Positions 26,031-34,319 of a DNA stretch of 64,000 nucleotides are shown in pieces. The DNA comes from Cytobacillus gottheilii. GTDB lineage: Bacteria; Bacillota; Bacilli; Bacillales; Cytobacillaceae. A program made the position numbers and the translations under genes. Location of the stretch: positions 4,398,946 through 4,462,945 of the forward strand of contig NZ_KV440945.1 of assembly GCF_001636345.1 (NCBI RefSeq), in the 5' to 3' direction. The notes under the pieces are model-generated. The model saw only the letters and a program-made list of their open reading frames with translations. It had not been told where the DNA came from and made no database searches. How positions within the stretch are numbered: position 1 is the stretch's first letter; every line of letters begins with the position of its first letter.

Positions 26031-26984
26031 CTACCCCCTCAGCCTTGGATCGAGAGCATCCCGGAGCCCATCACCAAGCACATTGAATGAAAACATGGTT
26101 AAAGAAATAAATAATGCCGGGAAAAATAACCGCCACCAGTGTCCGGATAAAATGGAGGACAATCCATCATTCGCCATAGAACCCCAGCTTGCTAATGGCG
26201 GCTGTATGCCCAGACCTAGAAAGCTTAGAAATGCTTCAGCAAAAATGGCGGATGGAACAGTCAAAGTCATTTGAACAATGATGGGGCCCATTGTATTTGG
26301 AAGCAGGTTTTTCCGGATGATTCTCGGCGTTTTTGTGCCAAATGTTTTTGAAGCGAGCACAAATTCGTGATTTTTCAGCTGCAATACCTGTCCCCTGACA
26401 ATTCGGGCCATCCCAACCCAGCCTGTAACAGACAAAGCGAAAATAATGGTGAACAAGCCTGGCCCCATGACTACACTAATGAGAATGACAACAAGCAAAT
26501 ATGGCAAGCCATATAAGACTTCTATAAAGCGCATCATAAGATGATCGGTTCTTCCGCCTTTATAGCCGGAAACACCTCCATAAATAACGCCTATTATAAA
26601 ATCAATTAAAGCAGCAACAATTCCAACGAAAAGGGAGATCCTTGCTCCATACCATGTTCTCGCAAAAATATCGCGGCCAAGCTCATCTGTTCCAAACCAG
26701 TATTCAGATGAAGGCGGAAGATTTTGATTTACTAAATTCCCCTGTGAGACACCATGCGGAGAAATCATCGGCCCAATAATGGCCATAATCGCTAACAGTA
26801 CTAAAAATAAGCTCCCTGCCATAGCCAGCTTGTTTTTCAGCAATCTGCGCCATGCATCTTTCCAATAAGAGAGACTAGGACGGACGACTGCTTCCGCTGC
26901 TCTTTCATCCTTATTTTTGGGTGTAAACCATTCATCGGGAATTTCATGTGCTATGTTTGGATCTTGCTGCTTCCGCAATTCCAT
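26031..26984 (-). CDS. dppC: Dipeptide ABC transporter permease
   Basis: A 317-residue permease with a hydrophilic N-terminus (to about residue 45), one N-terminal helix and then the typical BPD-type core. FGTDELGRDIFARTWYGARISL near residue 96 is the DppC/OppC block, and the ATPase-contact EAFLSFLGLGIQPP sits near 265. The ATG at 26984 shares its A with the dppB stop (TGATG), and AAGGAGG is 7 bases upstream. Pairs with DppB to form the channel. Confidence 0.93.
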   Translation of the reverse strand: MELRKQQDPNIAHEIPDEWFTPKNKDERAAEAVVRPSLSYWKDAWRRLLKNKLAMAGSLFLVLLAIMAIIGPMISPHGVSQGNLVNQNLPPSSEYWFGTDELGRDIFARTWYGARISLFVGIVAALIDFIIGVIYGGVSGYKGGRTDHLMMRFIEVLYGLPYLLVVILISVVMGPGLFTIIFALSVTGWVGMARIVRGQVLQLKNHEFVLASKTFGTKTPRIIRKNLLPNTMGPIIVQMTLTVPSAIFAEAFLSFLGLGIQPPLASWGSMANDGLSSILSGHWWRLFFPALFISLTMFSFNVLGDGLRDALDPRLRG

Positions 26985-27916
26985 CAAATCCCCTCCTTTT
27001 TATGCAGCTTAATGCGCGGATCAAGAATGCCGTAAGCAATATCGACTAAGAAAAGCATGATGATCAGAATCGAGCTATAAAAGACAGTGGTCCCCATAAT
27101 CACAGGGTAGTCACGCTGGTTAATGCTTTCGACAAAATACTTGCCCATTCCAGGGATGGCAAAGATTTTTTCAATGACAAAGGTTCCAGTTAAAATACTT
27201 GCTGCAAGTGATCCGAGAATGGTTACCACCGGAAGCAACGCATTCCTTAACGCATGCTTAAAAATGATTTTCACTGGCGATAATCCTTTTGCTTTAGCTG
27301 TTCGAATATAATCCTGTGTTAAAACTTCCAGCATACTCGATCTGGTTAAGCGGGCGATGATCGCCATCGGTCCTGTTGCTAAGGCGAATGTAGGCAGTAC
27401 CATATGCATCGTGCTTGACCAGGTTGCCACTGGAAAGATCGGAAAATTGACAGCAAGCTGCTGAATGAGCATTGTCGCCAATACAAAGTTTGGGATGGAT
27501 ATACCCAAAACAGCAATCGTCATCGCCAAATAATCGATAAAGCCGTTGTGGCGGAGAGCAGCAATGACACCAAGCGTAATCCCTGATATTACAGCAACTA
27601 TCAGTGTGATAATGCCAAGCTCAAAGGAAATCGGAAACCCTCTGCCTAACATCTCATTAACGGTCTGTGATGATTTCTTTATTGAAGGACCAAAGTCAAA
27701 CGTCACCACCGATTTGAGGTAGTTTCCATATTGAACAATTAATGGCTGGTCCAGCTGATAGAATTTCTCAAGATTTTCCTGAACAGCTTCACTTGTTGCA
27801 CGTTCCTCATTGAAAGGCGAACCAGGAATGGAGTGCATTAAAAAGAACGTCAATGTAATAATGAACCAAAGTGTAATAACCATAGCGATGAGACGTTTTA
27901 GTATATACTTGGCCAA
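26984..27916 (-). CDS. dppB: Dipeptide ABC transporter permease
   Basis: A 310-residue permease with six predicted helices and the DppB/OppB N-terminal pattern MAKYILKRLIAMVITLWFII, then SIPGSPFNEE near residue 30. The ATPase-contact loop TAKAKGLSPVKIIFKHALRN near 203-222 and the conserved IFAIPGMGKYFVESI near 252 are present. It overlaps the start of dppC and follows dppA by 13 bases. Confidence 0.93.
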   Translation of the reverse strand: MAKYILKRLIAMVITLWFIITLTFFLMHSIPGSPFNEERATSEAVQENLEKFYQLDQPLIVQYGNYLKSVVTFDFGPSIKKSSQTVNEMLGRGFPISFELGIITLIVAVISGITLGVIAALRHNGFIDYLAMTIAVLGISIPNFVLATMLIQQLAVNFPIFPVATWSSTMHMVLPTFALATGPMAIIARLTRSSMLEVLTQDYIRTAKAKGLSPVKIIFKHALRNALLPVVTILGSLAASILTGTFVIEKIFAIPGMGKYFVESINQRDYPVIMGTTVFYSSILIIMLFLVDIAYGILDPRIKLHKKEGI

Positions 27917-27929
27917 ATCCCGATCCCTC

Positions 27930-28754
27930 CTAACAGAATGATGTTTGCATCGCTAGCTCTGTCATAACGAGCATGGCACGATAGGCTTCAAGAATGTCCT
28001 TTGCTTGAAATTTAACAATGGTTGTTCCTTCTTCAATTTCCGTACCAGGCATTAATGCTGCCCATTCGGCTTGCCCGTAATTGGCAAATTCAATGCGAAG
28101 AACTGGGTTGGAAGGAGGTACAAGCGGCTTTACATTTTCCCTATTTGCTAAAGCTTCTTTTGTTTTTTCCCTTAACAGTTCACCTGCTTTTGTCGGTGTG
28201 AGCGATTGAACCGCTGATCTGGAGATTGTTTTTTTGACGATGGCGGTAGTGACATTTGGAATGAGCTTCTCTGCTTCTAATGCCGCCTGGTCATCTCCTG
28301 CTACTAAGAGGACCGGAACCCCATGATAACCTGCCACTAGAGCATTAAAGCCCATTTCTCCAATGGCCATATCGTTTATGTACATATGCCTCACACCAAA
28401 AATCATTGAATGAGACATCGCACCTTTCATCGATGCCCGTGCATGGTATCCCACAAAGGCAGCTCCGCTAAATGAGGAATCCAAACCTTGTACCATTGAA
28501 AAAGGTTTTACATCACCCACATTCACAGTTGCTTCCGGGTGCAGTCTTTCAATCAGCAGGTTATTCATCTTCGAATGACTGTCATTCACCAGCACCTCTG
28601 TACAGCCTTGCTGAAACGCTTCAGTTACCACATAATTTGCTTCATCTGTCATTAAAATCCGCCCGCGCTCGTAATTATGCCGGGATGAATCCACATGCGT
28701 ATAATCCGCCAAACCCGTAATGCCTTCCATATCTACTGAAATATAAAACTTCAA
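27930..28754 (-). CDS. dppA: D-aminopeptidase DppA
   Basis: A zinc D-aminopeptidase that removes N-terminal D-amino acids, active as a decameric cytoplasmic complex. The 274-residue protein is very close in pattern to B. subtilis DppA: metal-binding SVDMEGITG at residues 6-14, ending of the N-terminal domain with VNDSHSKMNN, GYHARASMKGAMSHSM around 105-120 and the C-terminal QAEWAALMPGTEI and TELAMQTSFC blocks. The start is the TTG at 28754, 8 bases after AAGGGGG; a TTG at 28760 would be too close to that site. It is the first gene of the operon. Confidence 0.94.
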   Translation of the reverse strand: MKFYISVDMEGITGLADYTHVDSSRHNYERGRILMTDEANYVVTEAFQQGCTEVLVNDSHSKMNNLLIERLHPEATVNVGDVKPFSMVQGLDSSFSGAAFVGYHARASMKGAMSHSMIFGVRHMYINDMAIGEMGFNALVAGYHGVPVLLVAGDDQAALEAEKLIPNVTTAIVKKTISRSAVQSLTPTKAGELLREKTKEALANRENVKPLVPPSNPVLRIEFANYGQAEWAALMPGTEIEEGTTIVKFQAKDILEAYRAMLVMTELAMQTSFC

Positions 28755-28803
28755 AACCAAAACCCCCTTCTCTCTCTACAAAACCCATTTCATAAATTGT
28801 TAG

Positions 28804-28809
28804 ATTATA
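28804..28809 (-). promoter_or_regulatory. Probable -10 element of the dpp-ykf operon
   Basis: TATAAT on the minus strand, 50 bases before the dppA start, with no good -35 at 16-18 bases. The B. subtilis operon is repressed by CodY and AbrB. A CodY-like AATTTATGAAA lies just downstream, but it has too many mismatches to the 15-base consensus to be called. Confidence 0.45.
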
Positions 28810-28832
28810 TGACAAAAACCCAATGAATATAA

Positions 28833-29140
28833 AGAAAACTCGCCGATTGGCAAGTCGCAGACGCAGACAGAGGCGTAGTTGCTCTTATACTTCCTTCCCA
28901 CTGAGGCACTGCGTCGATTTTTCTTCCCTGTCCTCAGTGATCCTCCAAGGAATGTGAAAAGAAAACTTGCCGATTGGCAAGCCGTAAGGCGCAGACAGAG
29001 GCGCAGACAGAGGCCTAGTTACACTTATACTTCCTTCCCAACGAGGCACTGCGTCGAATCTACTCCTTCGTCCTCGGTGATCCCAAAGGAAGTGTAAAGA
29101 AAACTCGCCGATTGGCAAGTCGTTAGACGCAGACAGAGAC
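28833..29140. repeat. Repeat family C: two full units and a partial third
   Basis: The 16-base word CTCGCCGATTGGCAAG (or CTTGCCGATTGGCAAG, a perfect inverted repeat around GATT) occurs near 28839, 28966 and 29104, giving periods of 127 and 138 bases. Between the words are shared blocks: GACGCAGACAGAGGC, CTTATACTTCCTTCCCA, GAGGCACTGCGTCGA and CCTC-GTGATCC. The second unit carries an internal duplication of CGCAGACAGAGG, which explains the extra 11 bases. It lies between the dpp operon and the DUF3870 gene and contains no gene. Confidence 0.9.
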
Positions 29141-29141
29141 C

Positions 29142-29194
29142 AAAAAAATCCAGCTGCCAGAGTGGATATCTATTTCCTCTGACAGCTGGATTTC
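29142..29194 (-). terminator. Terminator of the DUF3870 gene
   Basis: On the minus strand AAATCCAGCTG pairs with CAGCTGGATTT, extended by CAGAG/CTCTG pairing across a small bulge, and is followed by a U tract. Confidence 0.82.
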
Positions 29195-29217
29195 ATCTGT
29201 ATAAGCAGAAGAAGCAG

Positions 29218-29535
29218 CTATTTATTCGTTATTTGCAAGTATTTAATATTTGCATTCTTAAATGCAACCATGAGCGCTTTTTGGGACGAGCCAAAATACC
29301 TAGATTCAATTTGCTCTAATAAAAAGTCGAGATCTGTAATGTTTTTGGATGTAAACATCGCTTTCACAAAGTTGGATGTGATGTCGATTGTAGAAGTACA
29401 CTCAGCATCCAAAATTTCACCACTGTCCCGATTGACAACAAGAGCAATAAAAAAACCGTTATATTGCTGTGTAATTGCATTATTAGTGGATGTCTTGCTT
29501 TCTCCAACTATGTAAATTGAATTGTCTGGGAACAT
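29218..29535 (-). CDS. DUF3870-type small protein
   Basis: A 105-residue soluble protein. The layout, an N-terminal IYIVGESKTSTNNAI strand-loop, then FFIALVVNRDSGEILDAECTST and a C-terminal helix-rich half ending in QKALMVAFKNANIKYLQI, resembles DUF3870 proteins. These are short Firmicutes proteins of unknown function, sometimes near amino-acid or nucleotide catabolic genes. AGGAGGAG precedes the ATG. It is monocistronic. Family assignment is by pattern only. Confidence 0.65.
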   Translation of the reverse strand: MFPDNSIYIVGESKTSTNNAITQQYNGFFIALVVNRDSGEILDAECTSTIDITSNFVKAMFTSKNITDLDFLLEQIESRYFGSSQKALMVAFKNANIKYLQITNK

Positions 29536-29678
29536 CGTTACTCCTCCTGATCACGGATATTATATGAGGTATTTATGCGATAGCATAAACATTCATTATA
29601 ATGCATGACCTATAACAGAATTGTAATACACATATTTCGCTTTGACAATGCTTTTGATAGATTTTTCTAAATATTTTA

Positions 29679-30866
29679 TCAATTAACTAATAATATCTGT
29701 CTCGCTTTTTGAAGTAATTCTTCACCAGACATGCCCTTTGGACCTCCGCCTTGCGCAAAAGATTCACTTCCTCCACCTTTGCCATTGATGCTGCTCAGCA
29801 ATTCATTTGCAAGCTTCTTCATATTGGCATCGGAGCCGTTTCCGCTTGCACAAACAAACTGAAGCTTATCCTCCAGCTCATTAACCAAAATAACCACCGA
29901 GTCATCTGCTAGCTCTGTTATTTTACGTGCTAATGTTTGTAATTCTTTAATGGAGCGATTGTTAAAAACAGCTTGTACGTTATCCTCGGTTTTATGCTGA
30001 ATCAGCAATTCCTTCGCTTCAAAGGATAATAATTGCTCATTTTTATTCTCCACATTCTTCTCCAGTATTTTAGCATCTTGGATTATACGCATTGCAGCAT
30101 CTGCAACAATTTCCTGCGGCGCATTTAATGCGGCTGTCAGCTGCTTCATTACCTTATGCTTTTCATGAAGCTGTTTTAGTACACGATTTCCGCATACAAA
30201 TTGAACTCGAATATTTTGTTTTTGTTTTTCCCAATCCAATATTTTAATAGAAGATACTTGTCCAGTTGATGAGGGATGGGTACCGCCACAGCCGTTATAA
30301 TCAAAATCTGGAATAATGACAAGGCGAATATTTTCCGTTACAGACGGCAGCTTGCGGAGCGGATATTGAGTAATCTCTGCGGCACTGATCCACTTCGTCT
30401 CTATTGTCCGATTTTCAAACACAATTTCATTTGCAAGAGCCTCTGCAGCTGAAGCCTCATCCTCCCCTAGAGCATTTGTATGAATGTCAATGGTGCAGAT
30501 ATCCTTGCCAAGATGAAAACTTACCGTCTGGTAGTTAAAAAGCTCTGCAAATGCTGCAGATAAAATATGCTGTCCAGTATGCTGCTGCATATGATCCAGC
30601 CGGCGGGACCAATCAATCTTTCCCTCTATCTCTCCTTGCGGCAATGGCATTTTTATATAATGGCGTATCTCACCTTCCACTTCTTCTACCGCCACAACCT
30701 CTACACCATTTAGCACTCCCGTATCATGCGGCTGGCCGCCACCCGTCGGATAAAATGCTGTTTGATTAAGAACAGCATATAAATTACCTTGTTCATCAGT
30801 ATTTTGGTGTAATAACTGTGCTTTGAATTCTTTTATATACGGATCCTGATAATAAAGCTTTTCCAT
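29679..30866 (-). CDS. Alanyl-tRNA editing protein, AlaX type with DHHA1 domain
   Basis: A free-standing trans-editing hydrolase that deacylates mischarged Ser- or Gly-tRNA-Ala. The 395-residue protein has the AlaRS-like N-terminal segment with TAFYPTGGGQPHDTG near residue 30. The zinc-binding editing site is split between HTGQH near 96-100 and CGGTH near 193-197. A linker helix follows, and the C-terminal DHHA1 domain ends with GKGGGSESFAQGGG. The start at 30866 has AAAGGAAG 6-7 bases upstream; the longer frame to 30884 is not needed. Long AlaX proteins with DHHA1 are known in Bacillus. No operon partner. Confidence 0.9.
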   Translation of the reverse strand: MEKLYYQDPYIKEFKAQLLHQNTDEQGNLYAVLNQTAFYPTGGGQPHDTGVLNGVEVVAVEEVEGEIRHYIKMPLPQGEIEGKIDWSRRLDHMQQHTGQHILSAAFAELFNYQTVSFHLGKDICTIDIHTNALGEDEASAAEALANEIVFENRTIETKWISAAEITQYPLRKLPSVTENIRLVIIPDFDYNGCGGTHPSSTGQVSSIKILDWEKQKQNIRVQFVCGNRVLKQLHEKHKVMKQLTAALNAPQEIVADAAMRIIQDAKILEKNVENKNEQLLSFEAKELLIQHKTEDNVQAVFNNRSIKELQTLARKITELADDSVVILVNELEDKLQFVCASGNGSDANMKKLANELLSSINGKGGGSESFAQGGGPKGMSGEELLQKARQILLVN

Positions 30867-30925
30867 CAAATCTTCCTTTCCCAAACATTTCGGTAAATTT
30901 TACCTGCCTATTTCTTATACACAGG

Positions 30926-30931
30926 GGGTAT
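30926..30931 (+). promoter_or_regulatory. Possible SigB -10 element
   Basis: GGGTAT fits the -10 of general-stress SigB promoters and lies 36 bases before the start of a general-stress-protein gene. No convincing GTTT-type -35 is seen 13-15 bases upstream, so the call is tentative. Confidence 0.3.
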
Positions 30932-30966
30932 GTACATTATATACAAGCCCAAGGAGGTTATAAAAT

Positions 30967-31701
30967 ATGTCAACGAATAAAAAAGTAGTTGGATCATATA
31001 AAACTGAACGAGAGGCGATTGATGCAGTAGAACGCTTAAGAGCAGATGGCTATCGCTCGGAAGATATTTCTGTAATCAGCCGCAACAGAGCTAACTTGGA
31101 TGAAGTAACGAAAGAAACAGGAACAAAGGCTGAACAAGGTTTAGCAACTGGCGCAGCTACAGGAGGCGTATTAGGAGGACTAACCGGTATTCTGGCTGGG
31201 GTCGGTGCCCTGGCGATTCCGGGAATTGGACCGATTGTTGCAGCAGGACCAATAGCAACCGCTTTAGCTGGAGCTGCTGTCGGTGCAGGAGCTGGTTCTA
31301 TTGCTGGAGCCTTAATTGGCATGGGTATTCCAGAAGATGAGGCAAATCGTTATGAAAGTGATGTGAAAGAAGGAAATATCCTTGTTATTGTTGAACCACA
31401 TTCAGAAACAGATGATCTCAATACTGGCTATAATTTGCGCAATGATTCAAACTCGGATCTATCTGCACGCAGAGCTGATGAGGATCCATTAAATCCAGGA
31501 GAATTGGATAATAGAAGCTATGCACCAGATGACCCAACAGCTCCAGTACCAGATGTAAATATTGATCCTAACCGTCCTTTAAATGAAAAAATGAACGCTG
31601 ATCCAGAAAACTACCCTAGCGGATATGCTGATGAAATTGGGACAAGGGATGGAAGACTGCAAAAGTTTAATGCACGAGAAGATAATCCATTTAAAGATTA
31701 A
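30967..31701 (+). CDS. General stress protein 17M-like (YflT-type) with glycine-zipper segment
   Basis: A 244-residue protein. Residues 1-45 form the GSP17M-like domain (VVGSYKTEREAIDAVERLRADGY), residues about 60-125 are a glycine/alanine-rich hydrophobic zipper (GGVLGGLTGILAGVGALAIP) that could span or line a membrane, and the C-terminal 100 residues are hydrophilic, proline- and asparagine-rich and probably disordered. Members of this family belong to the SigB general stress regulon in Bacillus, but their molecular role is unknown. AAGGAGG precedes the ATG. Single-gene unit. Confidence 0.8.
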   Translation: MSTNKKVVGSYKTEREAIDAVERLRADGYRSEDISVISRNRANLDEVTKETGTKAEQGLATGAATGGVLGGLTGILAGVGALAIPGIGPIVAAGPIATALAGAAVGAGAGSIAGALIGMGIPEDEANRYESDVKEGNILVIVEPHSETDDLNTGYNLRNDSNSDLSARRADEDPLNPGELDNRSYAPDDPTAPVPDVNIDPNRPLNEKMNADPENYPSGYADEIGTRDGRLQKFNAREDNPFKD

Positions 31702-31708
31702 GTATAGT

Positions 31709-31747
31709 AAAAAGGCTTGGAATGATTAACTCATTCCAAGCCTTTTT
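31709..31747. terminator. Bidirectional terminator between the stress protein gene and dsdA
   Basis: AAAAAGGCTTGGAATGA pairs with TCATTCCAAGCCTTTTT around a 5-base loop, with A and T tracts on both sides, so it serves both convergent genes. Confidence 0.9.
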
Positions 31748-31748
31748 G

Positions 31749-33086
31749 TTACTTATACCCCTTATCATAAACCTGCTTCCCAGTTAAATAATATTCCTGT
31801 TTTTCACGCTCCGGCACCATAGAACCGCCTGTTGCCCATACAATATGTGTTGCGTTCTGCATAACATGCTGCATGCACTGCTTTCTGAAGTACGAGTCGT
31901 TTTCCTGCAATTGGAGGTAACCACTAAACCCTGCCAATGCTGATGGTTCCAGATAAAAATTCTCATGCTTCGCCAACTGGTATAGGAGAGCAAATAGCCT
32001 GTCATCTGATACCGTAAAGATGCCGCTGACAGCATATTTGATTGCTCGTGCCACTAAGCCGGATGGCCGCCCGACAGCAAGTCCGTCTGCTGCCGTTTTA
32101 TTATCAAGACCAATATCCTGTACAGAAATGTGATCGTCAAGTCCTGTCAATAAACCGAGAAGCATGCAGGGAGAATGAACTGGTTCTACAAAAAAGCAGT
32201 GTGCATGCTCGCCGAAAACTTTTTTCAGTCCAAAAGTAACACCACCAGGTCCTCCCCCTACTCCACATGGAAGATAAACCAAAAGAGGGTGCTCATGGTC
32301 AACAGCAATCCCTTGGTGATCCAGCTGTTTTTTCAGCCGAAGTGCAGCAGTTGCATATCCAAGAAATAGATGCTTGGAATCTTCGTCATCAACAAAGTAC
32401 ATATGATCATCTCGCTCCGCCTGTGCCCGTCCTGTAGCGACCGCTTCACTGAAATCACCACTATGCTCAATAACGCTGGCACCTTTTGTCCGCAGCAAAT
32501 CCTTTTTCCATTGCTTCGCATCAGCTGACATATGAACATATACATTAAAGCCCAGCTCTGCTCCCATAATTCCAATACTCAGTCCTAAATTTCCGGTAGA
32601 TCCAACGGCAATGCTATACTGTGAAAAAAATTGTCTAAAAGCTGCACTTGCAAATACCTCATAATTGTCATGTTGGTTTAGCAATTGATGCTTAAGTGCA
32701 AGATCTTCCGCATGCTTCAGCACCTCGTAAATGCCGCCCCGAGCTTTTATCGAACCAGAAATCGGCAAATGACTGTCACATTTTAATAGCAGCTCACCTG
32801 ATAGCTTTATGCCAAATGAATCAGCCAATTCATTCGCCATTTTTTCCACCTTAATAAGAGGAGACTCTATTATGCCTCCGCTCTCTCTGCTGTCTGGAAA
32901 AACCTTTTCTATAAATGGAGCAAACCTTTGTAACCTTTTTTCTGCGTCCTCAATATCCGCCAGCCCAAGATCTTCCGGCAGCTCGTTTCGATAATTGAGG
33001 TTCTCCCAAGCTGTTTCTCTATACACACGTAAATCCTTTATCAGTGGATACTTACTTTCAAGATCAGCAATAGTGATGTCATCCAT
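31749..33086 (-). CDS. dsdA: D-serine ammonia-lyase (dehydratase)
   Basis: A PLP enzyme of fold type II that converts D-serine to pyruvate and ammonia. The 445-residue monomer has the PLP lysine in [14 protein letters not shown] near residue 115, the phosphate-binding glycine loop [10 protein letters not shown] near 170 and the [19 protein letters not shown] block near 275, all typical of DsdA. The C-terminal [17 protein letters not shown] is also family-specific. There is no DsdX transporter or DsdC regulator next to it. Its presence, with dppA 3 kb away, adds to a D-amino-acid theme in this part of the chromosome. Confidence 0.93.
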   Translation of the reverse strand: MDDITIADLESKYPLIKDLRVYRETAWENLNYRNELPEDLGLADIEDAEKRLQRFAPFIEKVFPDSRESGGIIESPLIKVEKMANELADSFGIKLSGELLLKCDSHLPISGSIKARGGIYEVLKHAEDLALKHQLLNQHDNYEVFASAAFRQFFSQYSIAVGSTGNLGLSIGIMGAELGFNVYVHMSADAKQWKKDLLRTKGASVIEHSGDFSEAVATGRAQAERDDHMYFVDDEDSKHLFLGYATAALRLKKQLDHQGIAVDHEHPLLVYLPCGVGGGPGGVTFGLKKVFGEHAHCFFVEPVHSPCMLLGLLTGLDDHISVQDIGLDNKTAADGLAVGRPSGLVARAIKYAVSGIFTVSDDRLFALLYQLAKHENFYLEPSALAGFSGYLQLQENDSYFRKQCMQHVMQNATHIVWATGGSMVPEREKQEYYLTGKQVYDKGYK

Positions 33087-33150
33087 ATTTTCCCCTCCGC
33101 GGCGCTCATTTTGCTACTAACATACAATGAGAAAGCGGGTTCGGGCAAGG

Positions 33151-33996
33151 TTAAAAGTTCATTTTTGTGCCAGAAGGGTCTTTTACAGTATACTGCCCAT
33201 CCATTTCAGCTACGGCTGCTCCAAGCATATTTAGCCTCTTAACAGCGGCTTGCCGTTCCTCTTCATTCGGGAATACGAGTGTAAAAGATTCCATTCCGGC
33301 ATGATCTTCAAGCGGAGCTGGAGCTCCAATCCCATTCCAAGTATTTAACCCGATATGGTGATGATATCCACCAGTTGAAATGAAAAGTGCCTGCCCTCCA
33401 TAAGTGCAAACCGTTTCAAATCCAAGACCTTCTAAATAGAACTCTTTAGTCTTATGGAATTCTGAAACGTGCAGATGGATATGCCCCATGATCGTTCCAG
33501 CGGGCAGACCGCTCCAAGATGCTCCATCCCATTCTGATAAAACACCTTCTACATCCATGGCATTTGTTGCCATGACAACCTCGCCATCTTTCCACTCCCA
33601 GCCTTCTGATGAGCGATCACGGTAAATTTCAATTCCATTTCCATCAGGATCAGCCAGGTAAAGGGCTTCACTCACTAGATGATCAGATGCCCCTTGCAGC
33701 GGATAGCCCGTACTGATTAAATGACGAATAACGGCTGCCAGGTCTCTGCGCTCTGGAAGAAGGAGTGCAAAGTGATATAAACCTGTTGTTCTGTTTTGCT
33801 TTGGGGAAATGGTGCTTGGCTGAGTTAATGTAATAAGCCCTGTCTTACCATCAGCAGACAAACGAACGATTTCCTCCGATTTCTCTATAACTTTTAAACC
33901 TAAAATGTCCTGATAGAATGCCAGTGATCTTTGCAAATCCTGAACCTTTAATTGAACTTGGCTAACATAAACATGTGGAGCCTCGTGAAATTTCAT
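33151..33996 (-). CDS. catE: Catechol-2,3-dioxygenase-type VOC protein
   Basis: An extradiol ring-cleavage dioxygenase of the VOC superfamily, 281 residues in two VOC modules. Module 1 runs VSQVQLKVQDLQRSLAFYQDILGL to YLADPDGNGIEIYRD; module 2 carries the iron ligands as MGHIHLHVSEF near residue 170, HHHIGLNTW near 216 and the terminal region. AAGGAGAAAA precedes the ATG. The pattern fits B. subtilis CatE, which detoxifies catechols and is induced by electrophiles through CatR/YodB. Here a near-perfect promoter with an inverted repeat at its start site precedes it. A different ring substrate is possible. Confidence 0.88.
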   Translation of the reverse strand: MKFHEAPHVYVSQVQLKVQDLQRSLAFYQDILGLKVIEKSEEIVRLSADGKTGLITLTQPSTISPKQNRTTGLYHFALLLPERRDLAAVIRHLISTGYPLQGASDHLVSEALYLADPDGNGIEIYRDRSSEGWEWKDGEVVMATNAMDVEGVLSEWDGASWSGLPAGTIMGHIHLHVSEFHKTKEFYLEGLGFETVCTYGGQALFISTGGYHHHIGLNTWNGIGAPAPLEDHAGMESFTLVFPNEEERQAAVKRLNMLGAAVAEMDGQYTVKDPSGTKMNF

Positions 33997-34017
33997 ATTA
34001 TTTTCTCCTTATCATAT

Positions 34018-34034
34018 ACTTACTTTATGTAAGT
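34018..34034. promoter_or_regulatory. Operator-like inverted repeat at the catE start site
   Basis: ACTTAC-TTTAT-GTAAGT is a perfect 6-5-6 inverted repeat located just downstream of the catE -10 box, where a repressor would block transcription. Its TTAC/GTAA arms resemble sites of MarR/DUF24-type electrophile sensors such as CatR and YodB; the exact regulator is not identifiable. Confidence 0.6.
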
Positions 34035-34035
34035 T

Positions 34036-34064
34036 ATTATATTTTCGAAATTAACAAATGTCAA
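34036..34064 (-). promoter_or_regulatory. catE: Promoter of catE
   Basis: On the minus strand TTGACA (34064-34059), 17-base spacer and TATAAT (34041-34036): a full-consensus vegetative promoter, strong unless repressed. Confidence 0.88.
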
Positions 34065-34200
34065 TATACAGCCTCTGGAACCCAAGTATGATTTTTCCTG
34101 TGATAAATATAACTATACTGCTTTATACACTCACAAATGTTTCTTGTCTATTGCACTTTAATAAGAAATCCTATGTTTACTCTGCCCATATAGTTTTAAA

Positions 34201-34215
34201 TGTAAGCGTTTTACA
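34201..34215 (+). promoter_or_regulatory. Degenerate cre-like palindrome upstream of the formate/nitrite channel gene
   Basis: TGTAAGCGTTTTACA is a cre-like palindrome with one extra base compared with the CcpA site TGTAAGCGTTAACA. A second relative, CTAAAACGTTCACA at 34223-34236, matches the cre consensus except for its first two bases. Either may be chance; the remaining intergenic sequence (33,997-34,319) holds no gene. Confidence 0.35.
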
Positions 34216-34272
34216 AACAGTGCTAAAACGTTCACATCATTTTGGAAATCTTTGTATTAAAATATAGGTATA

Positions 34273-34288
34273 TGTGATGTACTTCACA
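34273..34288. promoter_or_regulatory. Rex/FNR-type palindrome in the leader of the formate/nitrite channel gene
   Basis: TGTGATGTACTTCACA is an exact TGTGA-N6-TCACA inverted repeat. It fits the FNR consensus and, nearly, the Rex consensus TTGTGAANNNNTTCACAA. It lies 31 bases before the ATG and downstream of a weak promoter (TTTGGA at 34241-34246, TATAGG at 34263-34268), a position suited to a repressor such as Rex rather than an activator. Confidence 0.6.
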
Positions 34289-34319
34289 GCATTTTACTTA
34301 TTACCGGAGGTTTTCCGAT

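Noticed and set aside
28780-28803. CodY box at the dpp promoter
   Set aside because: AATTTATGAAATGG aligns to the 15-base consensus with about six mismatches, too many to call, although CodY control is expected from B. subtilis.
34058-34267. 69-codon + frame between catE and the formate/nitrite channel gene
   Set aside because: It starts within the catE promoter, has no ribosome site and covers the palindromes; it is treated as non-coding.
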